Shown: positions 52,150 to 64,000 of the stretch, piece after piece
Position numbering within the stretch: position 1 is the stretch's first letter
Layout of the letters: each line of letters opens with the position of its first letter
NCBI RefSeq assembly: GCF_042242105.1
Contig: NC_092029.1
Coordinates: 4,881,885-4,945,884 of the forward strand
Direction: 5' to 3'
Length of the DNA stretch: 64,000 nucleotides
Source: Pempheris klunzingeri
Taxonomy: Eukaryota > Chordata > Actinopteri > Acropomatiformes > Pempheridae
Made by a program: the position numbers and the translations under genes
Notes under the pieces: generated by a model
The model's input: only the letters and a program-made list of their open reading frames with translations
Database searches by the model: none
Told to the model about the DNA's origin: nothing

Positions 52150-54350
52150 TATTAGCCACCTATTTTCACCTGTGATGTAGGTTAGGGGACATGTCATTAT
52201 TGGGTTCAGTGAATGACACATGATGGGCATGAATGGGAGGCAGACAGCCCCTGGGAGCCTCTTGAAGAATTCCCTTCTGCTTTTGGGGAAATTATCTGTT
52301 TTAAGTGGCTAACCGAAGTAGCAAAGCATGTGTTCCATTTTTTTTCCCAGTTAAACCCAATTACCTTAATTTAAAAACCAAGTTCAGTTCAAACTTCACA
52401 CCAAACTATCAACTATGGCCCACACCTACACTAATAACCACACTGTTATTACATGACTGCTTTCAGCTCCGAAAATACAATGCAATCATAATCATACAAT
52501 AGATCAAGCTAATTTTACTTGCAAACACACACTGATATAGTATGTATATAAATAGTATATATCATATAACAATACTATATAAATATATTGTACTAAAATA
52601 ACTCAAATGTGTTGATGACTGTAACTAAGTTGGTGTGTTGATCAGACTTGATCAGCTGTTCCTTTACTGAAGAAGTATTTGCAACTTTACTTGTATTTCA
52701 TGTAGAAAAAAAGAAAAGTCTGGGGTAAAAACACATTTATATGTTTGCATGTTCTGCATGTAAGTGTGTATTTTTTATGTATTCATGTATGTATGTTTTT
52801 TATCCAACTTTTTAATCCATTTTAGTATTTTTGTTATCACGATCAGACTAGAATGTGTCACTAAAGCATATTACGTGTTTCATTTTTTTAAATCAGGTTT
52901 TTGTGGCTTACATATGAATGGGATTTTTATGAGTGAAAAGAATGCACGTGGAGTAAATACCCACCAAAGTTACACCTACCATATTCAGGGGTCAGACAGA
53001 GGAGGGTGGTAGGATTTCCACACTTGTGTCAGTGCATTGTGAGACTACAAAGTGAATTTACGCAGCACACTAAGCACAGAGGAGGGGTAAAAATTCTAGA
53101 GTTTCCTTGTGGAGACTCCCTTATGAAACCAGCGCTGCCTGTTCCATAATAGGATGTTCTGGACTTACCCGTCTAACATTGCACATGCTTACCACAGACC
53201 TGGAGGTGAAATGATGCTCAAATTTAGCTTTGATCCTGGAAATCACTGCTTTAAGCCGTACAGAAAATATTTAACTTAATATAACTTTTGGTTGGAATTT
53301 TGAATATTTTCCTTGTGTGTTTTTTTTTTACACACAGCGTTGTGGTTCTCCTTGTGATCTTTATGTTGTGTGTGTGTGTGTTGGTTCTTTTTTTTGTCCC
53401 ACAGTTGAGGAAATTCCTCTTGTGTTGCACAATATGGCTGCAAAGTGCGTGTTAGAGCTACCTGTCTGTGCTCCCCTGACATTTAAGATAAAATTCCCAG
53501 GATCACTTCTGTTTACATTACGAAAGGTAGGCTTTGGTGCAAACATAGCAACAGTATCCAGGGGCAGTGGTAGCGTTCTCACCTCTTCGGGGAGATGCTC
53601 AGTCAGGGATTATGCTCTACAACCACACAAACACACACATATACACACCCAGTATGGCTGTGATGTCACTGTCTAATGCAGCCTACAGTATCTCTGCGAG
53701 CGTCTGCCAGTGTGCGTCACATCAGACGAATGTACAGACCCACCAGTGTCACTGGATTCCAAACATTCTTTAATCTCTACCAAATATCTCAATGAGGCGT
53801 CTGAGGACAAACTGTTCTTGCAGCCCTGTGTTTTTTCTCTCATTGCCAAGGTTGCGTACTTGTGTGTTTATATGGTCAGATATTCACCCCACATGTGAAA
53901 CACTGGGACTTCCACTTTACATGTGAGAATTTTTTATATATTTTTTTTTAAAGTGCTCTTGTCTCCACTTGCTGTGTGTTTACCGCTGGTTGCTATGGGG
54001 ACCAGCTGCTGACGCCAGTGCATTGTCAAGTGCGGCACATTGCCCTCTGTCTGTGTGTTGGTGAAGCACCACTTATCTGAGTCAGTACGGCGCCTCAGGG
54101 GGCGTCACACCCTGCCGTGCCCCAAGTGCCTAAGTCATGGAGCTCTACCATTTTCTCGGCTGACCAACCAGCACCAACCTCACCCTGCATTCTTTGGAAG
54201 AAATGGGCTTAGCTAAAGGTTTATTAGGTACAACAGCACAGTCTAACACAAGAGGCACGCAATAAATTCTGCTGCCGTGAAGATTATAATGTTCAGTTTG
54301 AGTCAAAACTGTTGATTCAACTGTATGATCACTGTAGTTTGTGTTGCTGT
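52150..54350. other. gene-free stretch, nothing recognised
   Basis: AT-rich, with scattered TA-rich tracts near 52540-52600. No INSM2 or RALGAPA1 exon, the human genes in this position, was recognised. The open frame at 53317-53676 has no known domain. Confidence 0.5.
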
Positions 54351-54354
54351 TCAG

Positions 54355-54860
54355 TTTTATGTAGTAATAATAATAATAGTTATTATTATTTTTCAACAAC
54401 AATAATAATAGTACATTGCAAAACAAGGTTACAAAGTGATTTGCAAGGTTGAAATAGGATTAATACATTTAACTGATACCGGCATAAAATGGAATAAAGC
54501 CACCAACAATACTGATAATGATAATAATAAAACGCATAAGTCTTGTTGGCAATAAAACGGTGCTCAACACTTAATATAATAGATTTTGATAGTGGTATAA
54601 AAGATGACACTGATTCTGCAGCCTCAGATCCTCAAGCAGGGAGTTATAGAGCTGAGGGGCTTTAAATGTGATCAATAAACTCTTAAAATAAATCCTAAAA
54701 CTGACTGGTAACCAAGTGATGAAAGGCCAAAACATGGCTAATATCATCTTGTCTCCCTGTATTTGTTAAAAACTGCATTTTATATGAGCTGAAGGCACCG
54801 TTAAAACAGTGAATAAGGTAATACAATAATTTAACTGAAATGAAATAGAAGTATGGATAA
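54355..54860 (-). mobile_element. L2/Rex-type LINE 3' fragment, minus strand
   Basis: Reading the minus strand, the end AATCACTTTGTAACCTTGTTTTGCA followed by an (ATT/TTG)n tail (54360-54420) is the typical 3' terminus of a common fish LINE. On the plus strand the body contains CTGAGGGGCTTTAAATGTGATCAATAAACTCTTAAAATAAATCCTAAAACTGACTGGTAACCA, recognisable as decayed antisense LINE sequence. No frame is intact. Confidence 0.6.
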
Positions 54861-55384
54861 CTTCTCAACATCAGGCAGAAAGAGAAAAGACCTGATCTTT
54901 AAGATACCCTTTAATTAATAAAAACATGATCGAAGAACGTTTGTAATTTGTTTTTCATATTAATCACACACAGATGCTCTTAAGTAACCTCACTGATATA
55001 AATGGAGTGGACAAAATATTATTAACACCCCGTAGTAATAATACAATGCAGTGCAAGTCTGCAGCAGCACAAACTGCAGCCTCCAAAACTGGAAAAGGTG
55101 AATTTCAACAAAACCTGAACATTATAACCTTCATGAAAGTAGAATTTATTGTTGTATCAGGCTGCATTATTTGATTACATCAGGTTGGTTTTTAGGTGTA
55201 AGTGAGTGAACATCTCCAGAAAGGAGAAAAAGGTAGAAATACTGCTGATGAAGACGTAGAGTGTGAAGGAAAGAGAGGGAAAGGAAAAAAGTCTAAGTGT
55301 ACTTATACTGAAATTACATCATGGCTAATTTGTGAAACTGAAACACGCGTAATTTCTGGAAAGCGCTTACTATTTAGACTTCAG

Positions 55385-55910
55385 GGAATAGTTTGACATT
55401 TTGGGACACACGCTCTTCGTGCCCAAAGTTAGACAAGAAGATTGAAGCTACTCTCACATGTGGTGATAATGGAGCTAAAGGGGGGAAACGCTTAGCATAA
55501 AAACTGGAAGAAGGGAACAGCTGATGTAACGCTGTCCCAAGTTAAAAACATATGCATACCAGCGTCTTATAACACATTGTGTCTGTTTGGTTTCATTTGT
55601 TCAACGAGATAGAGGATAGTAATTGGTAACTTTAAGTAGAGGCTACTTGTTTCTGCCTGCGTCCAGTCTTTATGCTAAGCTAATAGCCACCTGGCTCCAT
55701 AATTAGCACGCAGACAAGCTTATATCTCACTTGTATCTATTGTTTACACCTTAAACAAAAGCTATATAATTTGTTAACAGAGCTTAAAATGTGCTAGTGG
55801 TTGTTTTACTTTACAGAGAGCTAGCTAACTGTTTCTACCTGCTTCTAGTCTTTAAGCTAAGCTAAGCTAATTGCCTTACAGCTTTAGCTTCATAAGCAGC
55901 ACACGAACAT
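55385..55910. repeat. TIR-type dispersed repeat (family A), fullest copy in the window
   Basis: The left half has GGAGCTAAAGGGGGGAAACGCTTAGCATAAAAACTGG. The right half has the inverted counterpart CCAGTCTTTATGCTAAGCTAATAGCC (near 55664) and again CTAGTCTTTAAGCTAAGCTAAGCTAATTG (near 55845). Such mirrored halves are the signature of this family, also fragmentary at 27765 and 37425. Confidence 0.65.
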
Positions 55911-55916
55911 GAGAGT

Positions 55917-55957
55917 ATATATCTATATATATATATATAGATATATAGATATATAAA
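55917..55957. repeat. (TA)n/(GATA)n tract
   Basis: Alternating TA with GATA/CTATA units; largely self-complementary. Confidence 0.9.
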
Positions 55958-55959
55958 AG

Positions 55960-57589
55960 TCTTGGCTGTTAATTTGCAAAATGTTTGAAAATGTTTAAAT
56001 CTTGCCTTACTCATTTATTTGTCAAAGCACATCATCGAATATCAAATAAATGTAAATTGAATAAAATATATTTAATATTTTCATAGTGTTTCTATGAACA
56101 GAAGGTCTCATTGTCTGACACATGCAGCCAAATGATTCCATATTGATTCTGTCATTTATGCCAGTAGCTTATCAGCGATCTTCTCCTAACTCAGCGCTAC
56201 AGAAATAGCTTCACTTCCCAGATGTGTGCGTGTCATTCATGACAGCTTCCCTCCTGTTTCAGAAGGAAGCGATCGCTCCATTATTACAGTAATCGCTCAG
56301 TGGACCGCCAACATTCACCTAGTCCATTTCATATGTGAGCTTGGTGACACAGTGCCCAGTTTACACAAACTACACCCACGTTGTGTTTTTGCAACGTGTG
56401 GCTTGATTTAAAAAAGGAGTATTTTAGTATGACAAATATGGCTTGTATTAGGTATAGTTGCTGTTTCAATAGGATGAGTCAGACTGCCTCTTTGTCAGAG
56501 GGACTTCACCACATGCTATACGAAAAGGAAACATTATGGTGGCTGTTATCTTGTGTAATTACATAATTCACATGCCTGTCATATTACATTTGATATGATT
56601 TTAATGGAGTCACGAGGAGAGGACATGAATGCAGATCATCATGTGTGTGGCCTGGATTTTATGACCTAATCCAATTGTCTCATTCATCGTGTATCGAGGA
56701 AAAAAGTACGAGGGCGATGATTAATCCTGTGTGTCTACTAGTACGAATAAAAAGCTGTTCACTCAGGTTTCTACATGTGTAAAAAGAACAACGTTATTCC
56801 ATTTCAGTGGTGATGTGATGGTCATGAGGTTTTGTTGGTGTGTTTCAGTGAACTGAAAAAGTGACTGAAGACATGTGAGTAGCAGGCTATTGCTTGAAAC
56901 TTTCAAACTGATGTGAGAAACTCTGAGATCCTCCCCTTTGTTGCCCCGGTTTCGCGCTGAATATGTGAATGCATATTTTTTCGGGGAAGTGTGGGTGTTT
57001 TTGGAGAAGGGATAATACCTTTATTTCCCTCCCCAGGCATTTCACACGGTGTTTTACGCACACACTCACACACACAGGGGTTCATTTTAGGCAATATGAT
57101 CTTTTGCCCTACTGCCCTACTGCCACCAGGCATCTCTTATAGTCATAGCATCACAATCAGGAGTCTTATAGCAGCATGAAAACACATAAAGGGTCAGTTC
57201 ACCCAAATCATAAAAAAACATATTTATCCCTGTTTGTATTTGGAAATATGTAAAAATGGGAATACTGTCTCACATCTGTATCGCAAATGTGAAGCAAGAG
57301 CCTGCAGGCAATTAGTCACGTTACTTAATCTAACAGTTTGTTACACATTGTCATTTGAGGAAGTCAAACTGTTTTAAAAAAAAATTAAACTTTAACCAGT
57401 CAGATCAACAAACCATATAATGTTGAAACTGTTAATGAAGCCCGTCAGGAGAAGAGCAAACACATCCTCTCTATTTAGAATAGCTTTCAGTGCCGTACTT
57501 TGCTCCTCTTCATATCTCTCTTCTGTATCTTTATTTATTTTCTTGTGCTTTTATTATCTTTTCCATGCAATTTAATGTTTAGTGTGTGT
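55960..57589. other. gene-free stretch, nothing firm
   Basis: No gene recognised. AAAGGGTCAGTTCACCCAAATCAT at about 57188 resembles the start of a common fish repeat but the copy is too short to assign. Confidence 0.45.
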
Positions 57590-57661
57590 TTATGTCCCTG
57601 TAAAGCACTTTGAATTGTCCTGTGTCTGAAAGGTGCTATGCAAATAAATCTGCCTTGCCTT
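57590..57661 (+). mobile_element. LINE 3' end remnant with (GCCTT)n tail
   Basis: CTGTAAAGCACTTTGAATTG and GGTGCTATGCAAATAAATCTGCCTTGCCTT form a typical 3' end of a CR1/L2-clade fish LINE. Only the end remains. Confidence 0.7.
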
Positions 57662-59366
57662 CTTACAAGGAAGAAATGCTCTCCAATTCAGATATATGGC
57701 TTTAGCAGCATCTGTGCAAAGCTCTATAGGAGCCACCATTGTTGTTTTCATACCGATTATCACACCTAAAGTCCACCCTTAGCTTACACTGATCAGTTCA
57801 AACCAAAGTAGTTCAGCCAAACGCAAGATGGATATTCAGTTGATGGTCATCCAGCAAATCCAAAGCCTTGCCAGCAAAATAAAGACTGCAGTTCATGGAG
57901 AAACAGCCTGGCCTTTAAAAAAGAAAAAAAAGAAAAAAAGTGTTAAAACGAAAAGTTGTGGTTTTATTCACTATGAGACAGCGGCCGCCAAACAAATAGT
58001 TCCAACACAAAGCGCCCTGTAAAATCAGGAATGCTCAGCCCCCAGTGGAAACACTGAGAATAACCACTTAGTGTCAAAATGCAATTGAAGATGATGATGA
58101 AGTAAGGGGCCACCAGGGCCGGACGGTCTCAAGCTGCACACACGGACAGCCAAGAGCTCTGAAGTGCAGCTAGAGAGTAAAATGGGTTTAAAATGGTAAT
58201 ATAATTTTATGGGAGGATTGTACATCAGCAACCTTGCTTGACCTCATTTCAAATACGTGCTGCTGCATATTGAACAAGCTGTATAGAGGTAAGAATGAAT
58301 AGTGGGAGCTGTATTAGCTCAAAGGAAATAAAATCAGAGCATCAGAGACCTACTTCAACTTGTTATTTGATGATTTTGATTTCATTTTTCAGTCGTAGGA
58401 AGCAAGCCTTCACTTGTATCTCTACCTGATCTTCAAAAGTTGAGTCAATGATCTGATCATTGGGTTTGTTGTGAAAGATCAAACCCAATGTGAAAGGGTG
58501 CTAAAGGTCTTCCAGGGTGCAGTACAACTTTAAGTAAGATTGGAGAAGACGTGGAAAACACTCCAGATGACCATAAACTGTGGTTCACTGGCTGTCCTCT
58601 TTTTCTTCAGTTTCTTTCACATTCCTCTGCGTGCAACTTTATTAATAGTCCAAAAAAAAAAGCTCGGTATTGTGAAATAAACCACAAAGACAACTCAGAC
58701 TTTCTGTACGCTGTAGTGCCCTAAATACAAATTGGACGAGTAAAGTTTCCTGACACACTTACAGCGGTGTGAAAATGCATGTGAATGGCAGTGTGCTACA
58801 CACTGCGGAAATAGTGACGCTACAAGACAAAGCCACAACTCAACTGAACAAACTTTTTAATATTCTCATAATGAATTCAGCATTTTGTGAGATTTGAGCT
58901 GTCTGTTAGTCTGTCAGTTTACGTGTAACAAATGCAACTCCAGCTTCTTGTTCTGCCTGCTCATGACAACACACATTGGTTTTAGCTCATGCTTAATGTT
59001 CATTTTCCAAACATGTAACAGGAATAGGGCAATAAATCAACCATAACACTGGGTATTCTTATAGCATTTACATATAGCAAGCATTTATGATTACTATGTC
59101 TTCATCGTTGTTCCTATTTAAATAATGTTCTACAAGCCATCCATTCTTAAATCATGTTCCTTTTACATTTTTTGATTGTTATTTGATTGTTATTATGAAT
59201 CCTTCAGATGTCAATACTTGAGTGAATCCTACTCTTCAGGAATGAATTAAAATGGCAGAGCTGTGAAGTCACCAAGCAAAGGGCTTTATCGCCCTCTGGT
59301 GGTTAAAACATGAAGGTCCTTCACTCTGTCAGTTGCATTAAATGCAGTAAGATTCTTTGAAAGATG
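57662..59366. other. gene-free stretch, nothing recognised
   Basis: No exon, RNA gene or repeat boundary was recognised on either strand. Confidence 0.5.
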
Positions 59367-59387
59367 CACACATACACACATACATAC

Positions 59388-59438
<51 letters not shown>

Positions 59439-59443
59439 TACAT

Positions 59444-59503
<60 letters not shown>

Positions 59504-59541
59504 TCACACATACATACATACATACATACATACATACATGC
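59367..59541. repeat. (CA)n/(CATA)n microsatellite, left arm
   Basis: Alternating blocks of CATA and CA units over about 175 bp. Very long open frames on both strands here are products of the repeat. Confidence 0.95.
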
Positions 59542-60018
59542 TGTCAGGAAATTATTTCTATAAGACAAGAACTGTATTTTCGCTGTTTGTTCGTACCATT
59601 AATTTCCCAACACACAAGATAAACTCTCAGAGACAGAGATCTCAGTTCAAAGTTTTACTTGCAACAAGCAAGGAGCACAGGCAAAGATCTACATCTGCAC
59701 TGAGCGGTCTCAGTGTCTTTCAAACATATATGCAACATGTATAAGCAAAGTTCCTCCTCTCAGCAGTCCTCCACTGCACCCTGCTCCCTCTCCTCCTTGC
59801 AGGTACGCTGACTTCTCACTGTTCAAGGCCTTCTCCAACTCTTCTTTATCTCAAGAATGCAAGCACAGTCTGATACATCCTACACCAACACACATCTCTT
59901 TGGTCTGTGTAAAGGTCACAGCAACTATCACACAGTCCTGCATCAGGCAAATGTACTAACATAAAAACATAAAATTGTATTAACATAAACGTGTCTGCAC
60001 ATTTTCTATTTCCTAGCA
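59542..60018. mobile_element. 477-bp TIR-bounded insertion inside a (CATA)n tract
   Basis: The unique segment between two CATA microsatellites has imperfect inverted ends: TGTCAGGAAAT at 59542-59552 and ATTTCCTAGCA at 60008-60018 (9 of 11 positions match as inverted repeats). The outermost bases are TG...CA, as in long terminal repeats. It has no coding capacity, so it could be a solo LTR or a small DNA element. A target-site duplication cannot be read because both flanks are simple repeat. Confidence 0.5.
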
Positions 60019-60046
60019 CATACATACATACATACATACATACACA

Positions 60047-60092
<46 letters not shown>

Positions 60093-60155
60093 TACATACA
60101 TACATACATACATACATACATACATACATACATACATACATACATACATACATAC
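60019..60155. repeat. (CATA)n/(CA)n microsatellite, right arm
   Basis: CATA, then CA, then a long pure CATA run, the same composition as the left arm across the 477-bp insert. Confidence 0.95.
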
Positions 60156-60159
60156 GACA

Positions 60160-60830
60160 AGTAAATTTGACTCAACAAAATTCAAGTTTTCAATGTATAT
60201 TAATGAGCTGAAATCTGACATAAGCCAACATATGTGGGAATAATGATTAAACACAGACAACAATAATTCTGTGGCATGTGGACAAGCTGCACTATGAACT
60301 AGCCGCACAGCTGTCCATCACACTATAAGACGACACCACCAGCCTCCACCCACTCCTCAGGCTGTCCATCAGTGCCTCCCAGGTGAGTGAAACGAGAGTC
60401 AAGCAGCAAGCTGTGACAACTTTAGCCCCGGGGTGTTTGAATCATCTGCCAGCCAGCCAGCAAAGGCTCTCTAGCGTGTCTTTAACATATCCCTGCAGCT
60501 GTACAGGGTGCCTTCACTGTGAAAACCCGCTGCCTGCTTCCTGTGCCCCAGAAGAGGGTACTCAGGTTGCCTGACAGACTGTGATGATGGCACTGACAGC
60601 ATGTATCTAACATCTTTGAGTCTGGACCTGCAGGACTGACACATCCTCGTTTGTGAGTCAGTCAGCACACATGATACTTCCTATGCACCTCAACACCTCC
60701 TGTGGATGTGATGGTATAAATGGGCTACAACTCATGTTTTCACATCTTGTAATCAGTAGTCCTGATTCACACAAGAACAAGAAAATAATGCATAAAACTG
60801 CACTTAATATTAAGCCAGCCTTTATGAAAG
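60160..60830. other. gene-free stretch, nothing recognised
   Basis: No exon or recognisable repeat seen. Confidence 0.5.
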
Positions 60831-60832
60831 GA

Positions 60833-61300
60833 GTATAAGTTGTGACTAATAGCTTTATTAATGTAAACCAATAAACCATTCACTAAACCTATGACTAAAT
60901 TAGTACTGCTACCTACTAAACCTTTTGAGTCATTAATGGTTAATGATGGCGTTTTCTTTAATGAATAACTTAACATCAGTAATTAATGACAGATAATATG
61001 CCATCAAATCTGCAGTTATAATGTTAATAAGTCATTTTCTATTAAACCATCATCAGAAGTTAATACAAATAAGTCATTGATGAATAGCTTTTGCAATAAT
61101 GCAAGTACGCAGTTATAAATGTCTGTTGGCTGTTTAATTAAACTTTGTGATGCATTAAAGAGGAATCCAACCACAGCCTTGCAACAGAACTTCTTTTTAA
61201 TTGTGCATATCTGATCCATAAAGCACAAGTGAATTATTTATCAACCACCGACAAAACTTTTAGTAACAGTTTATAAGCCCTTCATAAAAGGGACTTATAC
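60833..61300. repeat. possible AT-rich MITE
   Basis: Bounded by the inverted octamers GTATAAGT (60833-60840) and ACTTATAC (61293-61300). The interior is AT-rich and repetitive in character (CATTAATGGTTAATGATGG, TCATTGATGAATAGC, TGCATTAAAGAGGAATCCAACCACAG) and resembles a dispersed fish repeat. The short termini make the boundaries uncertain. Confidence 0.4.
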
Positions 61301-61689
61301 TTTAAAACCCATGGAACATTAATGGATTAAAAAAAAAGAATTTTGCTATAAAAATCATGCAAAAAGCAAATGGGCTTCTGAAGGCATCTAAAAAATAATA
61401 ATAATAACTTTGTTGTGTTGAGGAAACAATTATGAAACATCTAATATTCCCTATAAACAAAAAATAAAAATAAATATTTGTAGGCTACATTATTCTACCA
61501 CATATGTGGAAATGAATAGGAGGCTAAATCTTTGTAACATGCTTCATTGTTTACAGTTACATGTTATCATTTATTGGGGGATTTCTCTCTGTTTGTTAAA
61601 TAATCTAATGACATTCATAATCCTCAAAAAATATCAATATTAATGTAATTAAACACCTGCACTTAGAGTTCATACATGTAAGGTGTAAA

Positions 61690-61932
61690 AAAATGAACTA
61701 CAAACCCCAAGAACCTTCACGTTCCGATGACCTTCCCATGCTGGCATTTGATTGGACAGCCTCAGTATGGCCGCCTCTGATTGGTCGACGGAGGCCATGT
61801 TTGCGTTACCAGCTGTCTAGATGCGAGCTAGCTAACCGGTTAGCCGTGAGGTACATTTGCCTCTTTATTCGGGCTACAAAACTGACGAACGGCCCCTCCA
61901 CCGAGTGAACACCGGGTTATCTGGAAGTCGCC
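61690..61932 (+). promoter_or_regulatory. BRMS1L promoter with two inverted CCAAT boxes
   Basis: ATTGG at 61751-61755 and at 61780-61784 (inverted CCAAT boxes, 29 bases apart, typical of NF-Y). Between and after them are ATGGCCGCC and GGCCATGTTTG, which look like YY1-type sites. CpG content rises locally and no TATA box is seen. Location is directly upstream of the BRMS1L start. Confidence 0.55.
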
Positions 61933-64000
61933 ATGCCGGTTCACTCCCGGGAGAAGAAAGAAAGTAACCACGAAGAAATGGAGGTGGATTTTCCCGAGCA
62001 AGACGGCAGCAGCACAGACGAGGAGGACACCGTTAGCTCGTCCGTTTCTGAAGATGGAGACAGCTCTGGTAGGAAAAACAGGCCTTAAATACCAACCCAC
62101 AGCTAAACTCATCATGTATGCCTGTCTGTCAGACATGGGGTCATTATACTGTTAGAAAGTAGCTGACATTTCGACCAGGGGGGGGGTGGATGTAGCGTAC
62201 AGTATTGGGTGGAGATGATGCTGATGATGATGATGATGATGATGATGGTGGTTGAAAGGAAAAGCAGTTCATATGGATGTAATGTCACACCATGTCATGT
62301 CTTCCTGTGAACAGAGATGGACGATGAGGACTGTGAGAGGAGGAGGATGGAGTGCCTGGATGAGATGACCACCCTGGAGAAGCAGTTCACTGACTTGAAG
62401 GAGCAGTAAGTCCCCTCCCATGTTGTTTCCAGCTGAACCAAGCCTTCCTCCTCCTGATCCTCCTCCTGATCCTCCTCCTGATCCTCCTCCTGCTGCTGCC
62501 TGGGCTGAGTTAACAGATGAGATGCTTGTCACTTCATCTGGTCACTTCATCAGTCCTTGTAATTATGGTTGTAGCAGTGAAACCAGAGGTTCACCAGGGT
62601 GCCAAGCGCCTCTTTCTGCAGGGGCGTTGGATCCTGTTCAGTGTGATGGTCGGTCTATACACTGCTGTAAAAACATAGTAATGTGGGGGATAAGTGGACG
62701 TCGGCCGCTTGCAAATTACCTGTAAAAGCAGGATTTCATGGCGACACAATCTTTCCTAAATACAGGAGAAATTCTGTGTTATTCTTATTTATTCCCCATC
62801 TAGTTTAAGCTCCTGATGTTTGATGTGCTGTGCCTTTTTTTTTTTTTTTATGCTGTTCAGGTTGTACAAGGAGCGTCTGAGCCAGGTGGACATCAAGCTG
62901 CAGGAGGTAATGGCCGGCTGTGCCCAAGAGTACCTGGAACCTCTAGCCAACTTGCAGGAGAACATGCAGATCCGGACCAAAGTTGCTGGTGGGTCAATGT
63001 AGTTTCACAGGCTTAAATATTTCAATATAACTTAATGTGATACTCTTTGGATTTACCCTTATATTGGAAAAACAGAGCAAGTTGTGACACTTGATTAAGT
63101 GTCATTTAATGATATGGCGCTAAAGCTAAAATGCTTTTCTGCAGTTTAAAGGCTGTACAGGCTCTTGGATTAAAGGAAATGTAATCTTCACTGTTGGCTG
63201 CTTCAGATTGATTTAATGTTGAAATGCTTGGCACAGGGATCTACAGGGAGCTGTGCTTGGAGTCAGTGAAGAACAAGTATGAGTGTGAGATCCAGGCTGC
63301 CTGCCAACACTGGGAGGTGAGGGGTCAACAAATGAGTCAGGGCTTATGTGAGAATCAGGTTTTCATTTTCAACGCCAAACCACATTTTGTGCAAATAGAT
63401 TTCTGCAGGATGTTTGGGGGTTTGCCGCAGTATCCACCACCTAGAGAGACTGAGTTTAGCCCCTTTCACTTCCTCTCGAGATGGTTTTCCAACCAGTGTG
63501 TCTTGGTTCCTTGTTTCTATCTCCCAGAGTGAGAAGTTGCTGCTGTTTGACACTGTGCAGAGTGAACTGGAGGAGAAAATAAGAAGATTGGAGGAAGACA
63601 GACACAGCATTGACATTACCTCAGGTACCACCAAGGACTGCAACCACCAGTTACTATAAGAGAATATTGTTTTCATCCATATATTATATTTAGTCGAGAA
63701 AATGTGAGGTTTGGTCTGCAGAGGCATCGTAAAGCCTGACCAGCATCCCCAAACACACAGCATCAGTTTGTGTTGTTAAGAAACCGAGAGAAGTATTCCT
63801 CACATTACTTTTTGTTTTTTGTTTGTTTTTATACTATCAATTAATTGTTTAGTACAAGTGTTATATATAAATGTATATATATTATGATGATTAATATTAA
63901 ATCTTTGGTTTCCAGAGTTGTGGAACGATGGATTGCACTCACGGAAAAACAAGAAGAAAGACCCCTTCTGCCCGGTCAAGAAGAAGAAGCCTGTTGTCGT
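61933..64000 (+). CDS. brms1l: BRMS1L, BRMS1-like transcriptional repressor, 5' part
   Basis: Coding exons 61933-62068, 62315-62405, 62861-62988, 63237-63316, 63528-63624 and 63916 to the window edge, all in phase (617 nt, about 205 residues). The gene is cut by the end of the window, not broken; human BRMS1L has 323 residues. It begins [20 protein letters not shown], followed by an acidic serine-rich segment ([19 protein letters not shown]), then the Sds3-like region: [56 protein letters not shown] and the coiled coil [21 protein letters not shown] basic stretch ([17 protein letters not shown]) ends the visible part. The protein belongs to the SIN3-HDAC corepressor complex in the nucleus. 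Substitutions relative to human are few (for example QHWE for QHCE at the exon 4/5 junction). Confidence 0.96.
62219..62247. repeat. (GAT)n microsatellite in BRMS1L intron 1
   Basis: GAT/GCT trinucleotide run. Confidence 0.9.
62445..62500. repeat. 12-bp tandem repeat in BRMS1L intron 2
   Basis: About four copies of TCCTCCTCCTGA (period 12), trailing into CTGCTGCTG, starting 40 bases after the exon 2 donor. It creates a proline-rich open frame on the plus strand and a glycine-rich one on the minus strand, both chance. Confidence 0.9.

Noticed and set aside
53553..53650. GGGGCAGTGGTAGCGTTCTCACCTC as a possible tRNA gene or SINE head
   Set aside because: Only an A-box-like word is visible; no cloverleaf, no B box and no SINE body follow.
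59286..60308. Long cysteine/valine/tyrosine and threonine/histidine open frames
   Set aside because: Pure translation of (CA)n and (CATA)n repeats in several frames.
62419..62725. Proline-rich open frame in BRMS1L intron 2
   Set aside because: It reads through a 12-bp tandem repeat in the intron, downstream of a good donor at 62405; the true exon resumes at 62861 in phase.

Overview
The window is nuclear DNA of a ray-finned (teleost) fish, most likely a percomorph. Evidence: vertebrate genes in short exons with GT/AG introns, teleost-type dispersed repeats (tRNA-like SINE, L2/Rex-type LINE ends, Tc1/mariner MITE, hAT-like fragments), and abundant (CA)n and (CATA)n microsatellites. The repeat-family calls rest on recognition by eye, not on a library search.

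Four conserved protein genes are readable exon by exon, and all splice phases close: FAM177A1 (+, 23498-25969, 5 coding exons, 221 aa), PSMA6 (+, 43726-47331, 7 exons, 246 aa), NFKBIA/IkB-alpha (-, 50063-51930, 6 exons, 306 aa) and BRMS1L (+, 61933 to the window edge, 6 exons, about 205 aa in view). Order and orientation match human 14q13. The genes that lie between them in human (PPP2R3C and PRORP; INSM2 and RALGAPA1) have no recognisable exons here, as expected for one of the two copies left by the teleost genome duplication.

The unusual object is at 19682-21274: an intronless, fully open 530-aa gene. It has a proline/arginine-rich N terminus made from a 27-bp tandem repeat and a long coiled coil made of 35-residue (105-bp, five-heptad) units. 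Copies of the coiled-coil unit differ at synonymous sites while the protein is kept. A TATA box and inverted-repeat motifs lie upstream and a 13-bp tandem repeat fills the 5' leader. The gene sits inside a nest of repeats (about 18.2-23.2 kb) whose outer ends carry the inverted 12-mer AGTGTGAATGCT/AGCATTCACACT, ending about 0.3 kb before the FAM177A1 start codon.

Layout: 0-18 kb, gene desert with a SINE, a LINE relic and several dispersed repeats; 18-23 kb, repeat nest with the coiled-coil gene; 23.4-27.1 kb, FAM177A1; 27-43.6 kb, desert with an intact-looking 236-bp MITE; 43.6-47.5 kb, PSMA6; 49.6-52.1 kb, NFKBIA with a kappaB site in its promoter; 52-61.7 kb, repeat-rich desert with a TIR-bounded insert splitting a (CATA)n tract; 61.7-64 kb, start of BRMS1L. 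The four conserved genes serve separate cell functions (Golgi-linked protein, proteasome, NF-kB control, chromatin repression). PSMA6 and NFKBIA are linked in that IkB-alpha is destroyed by the proteasome.
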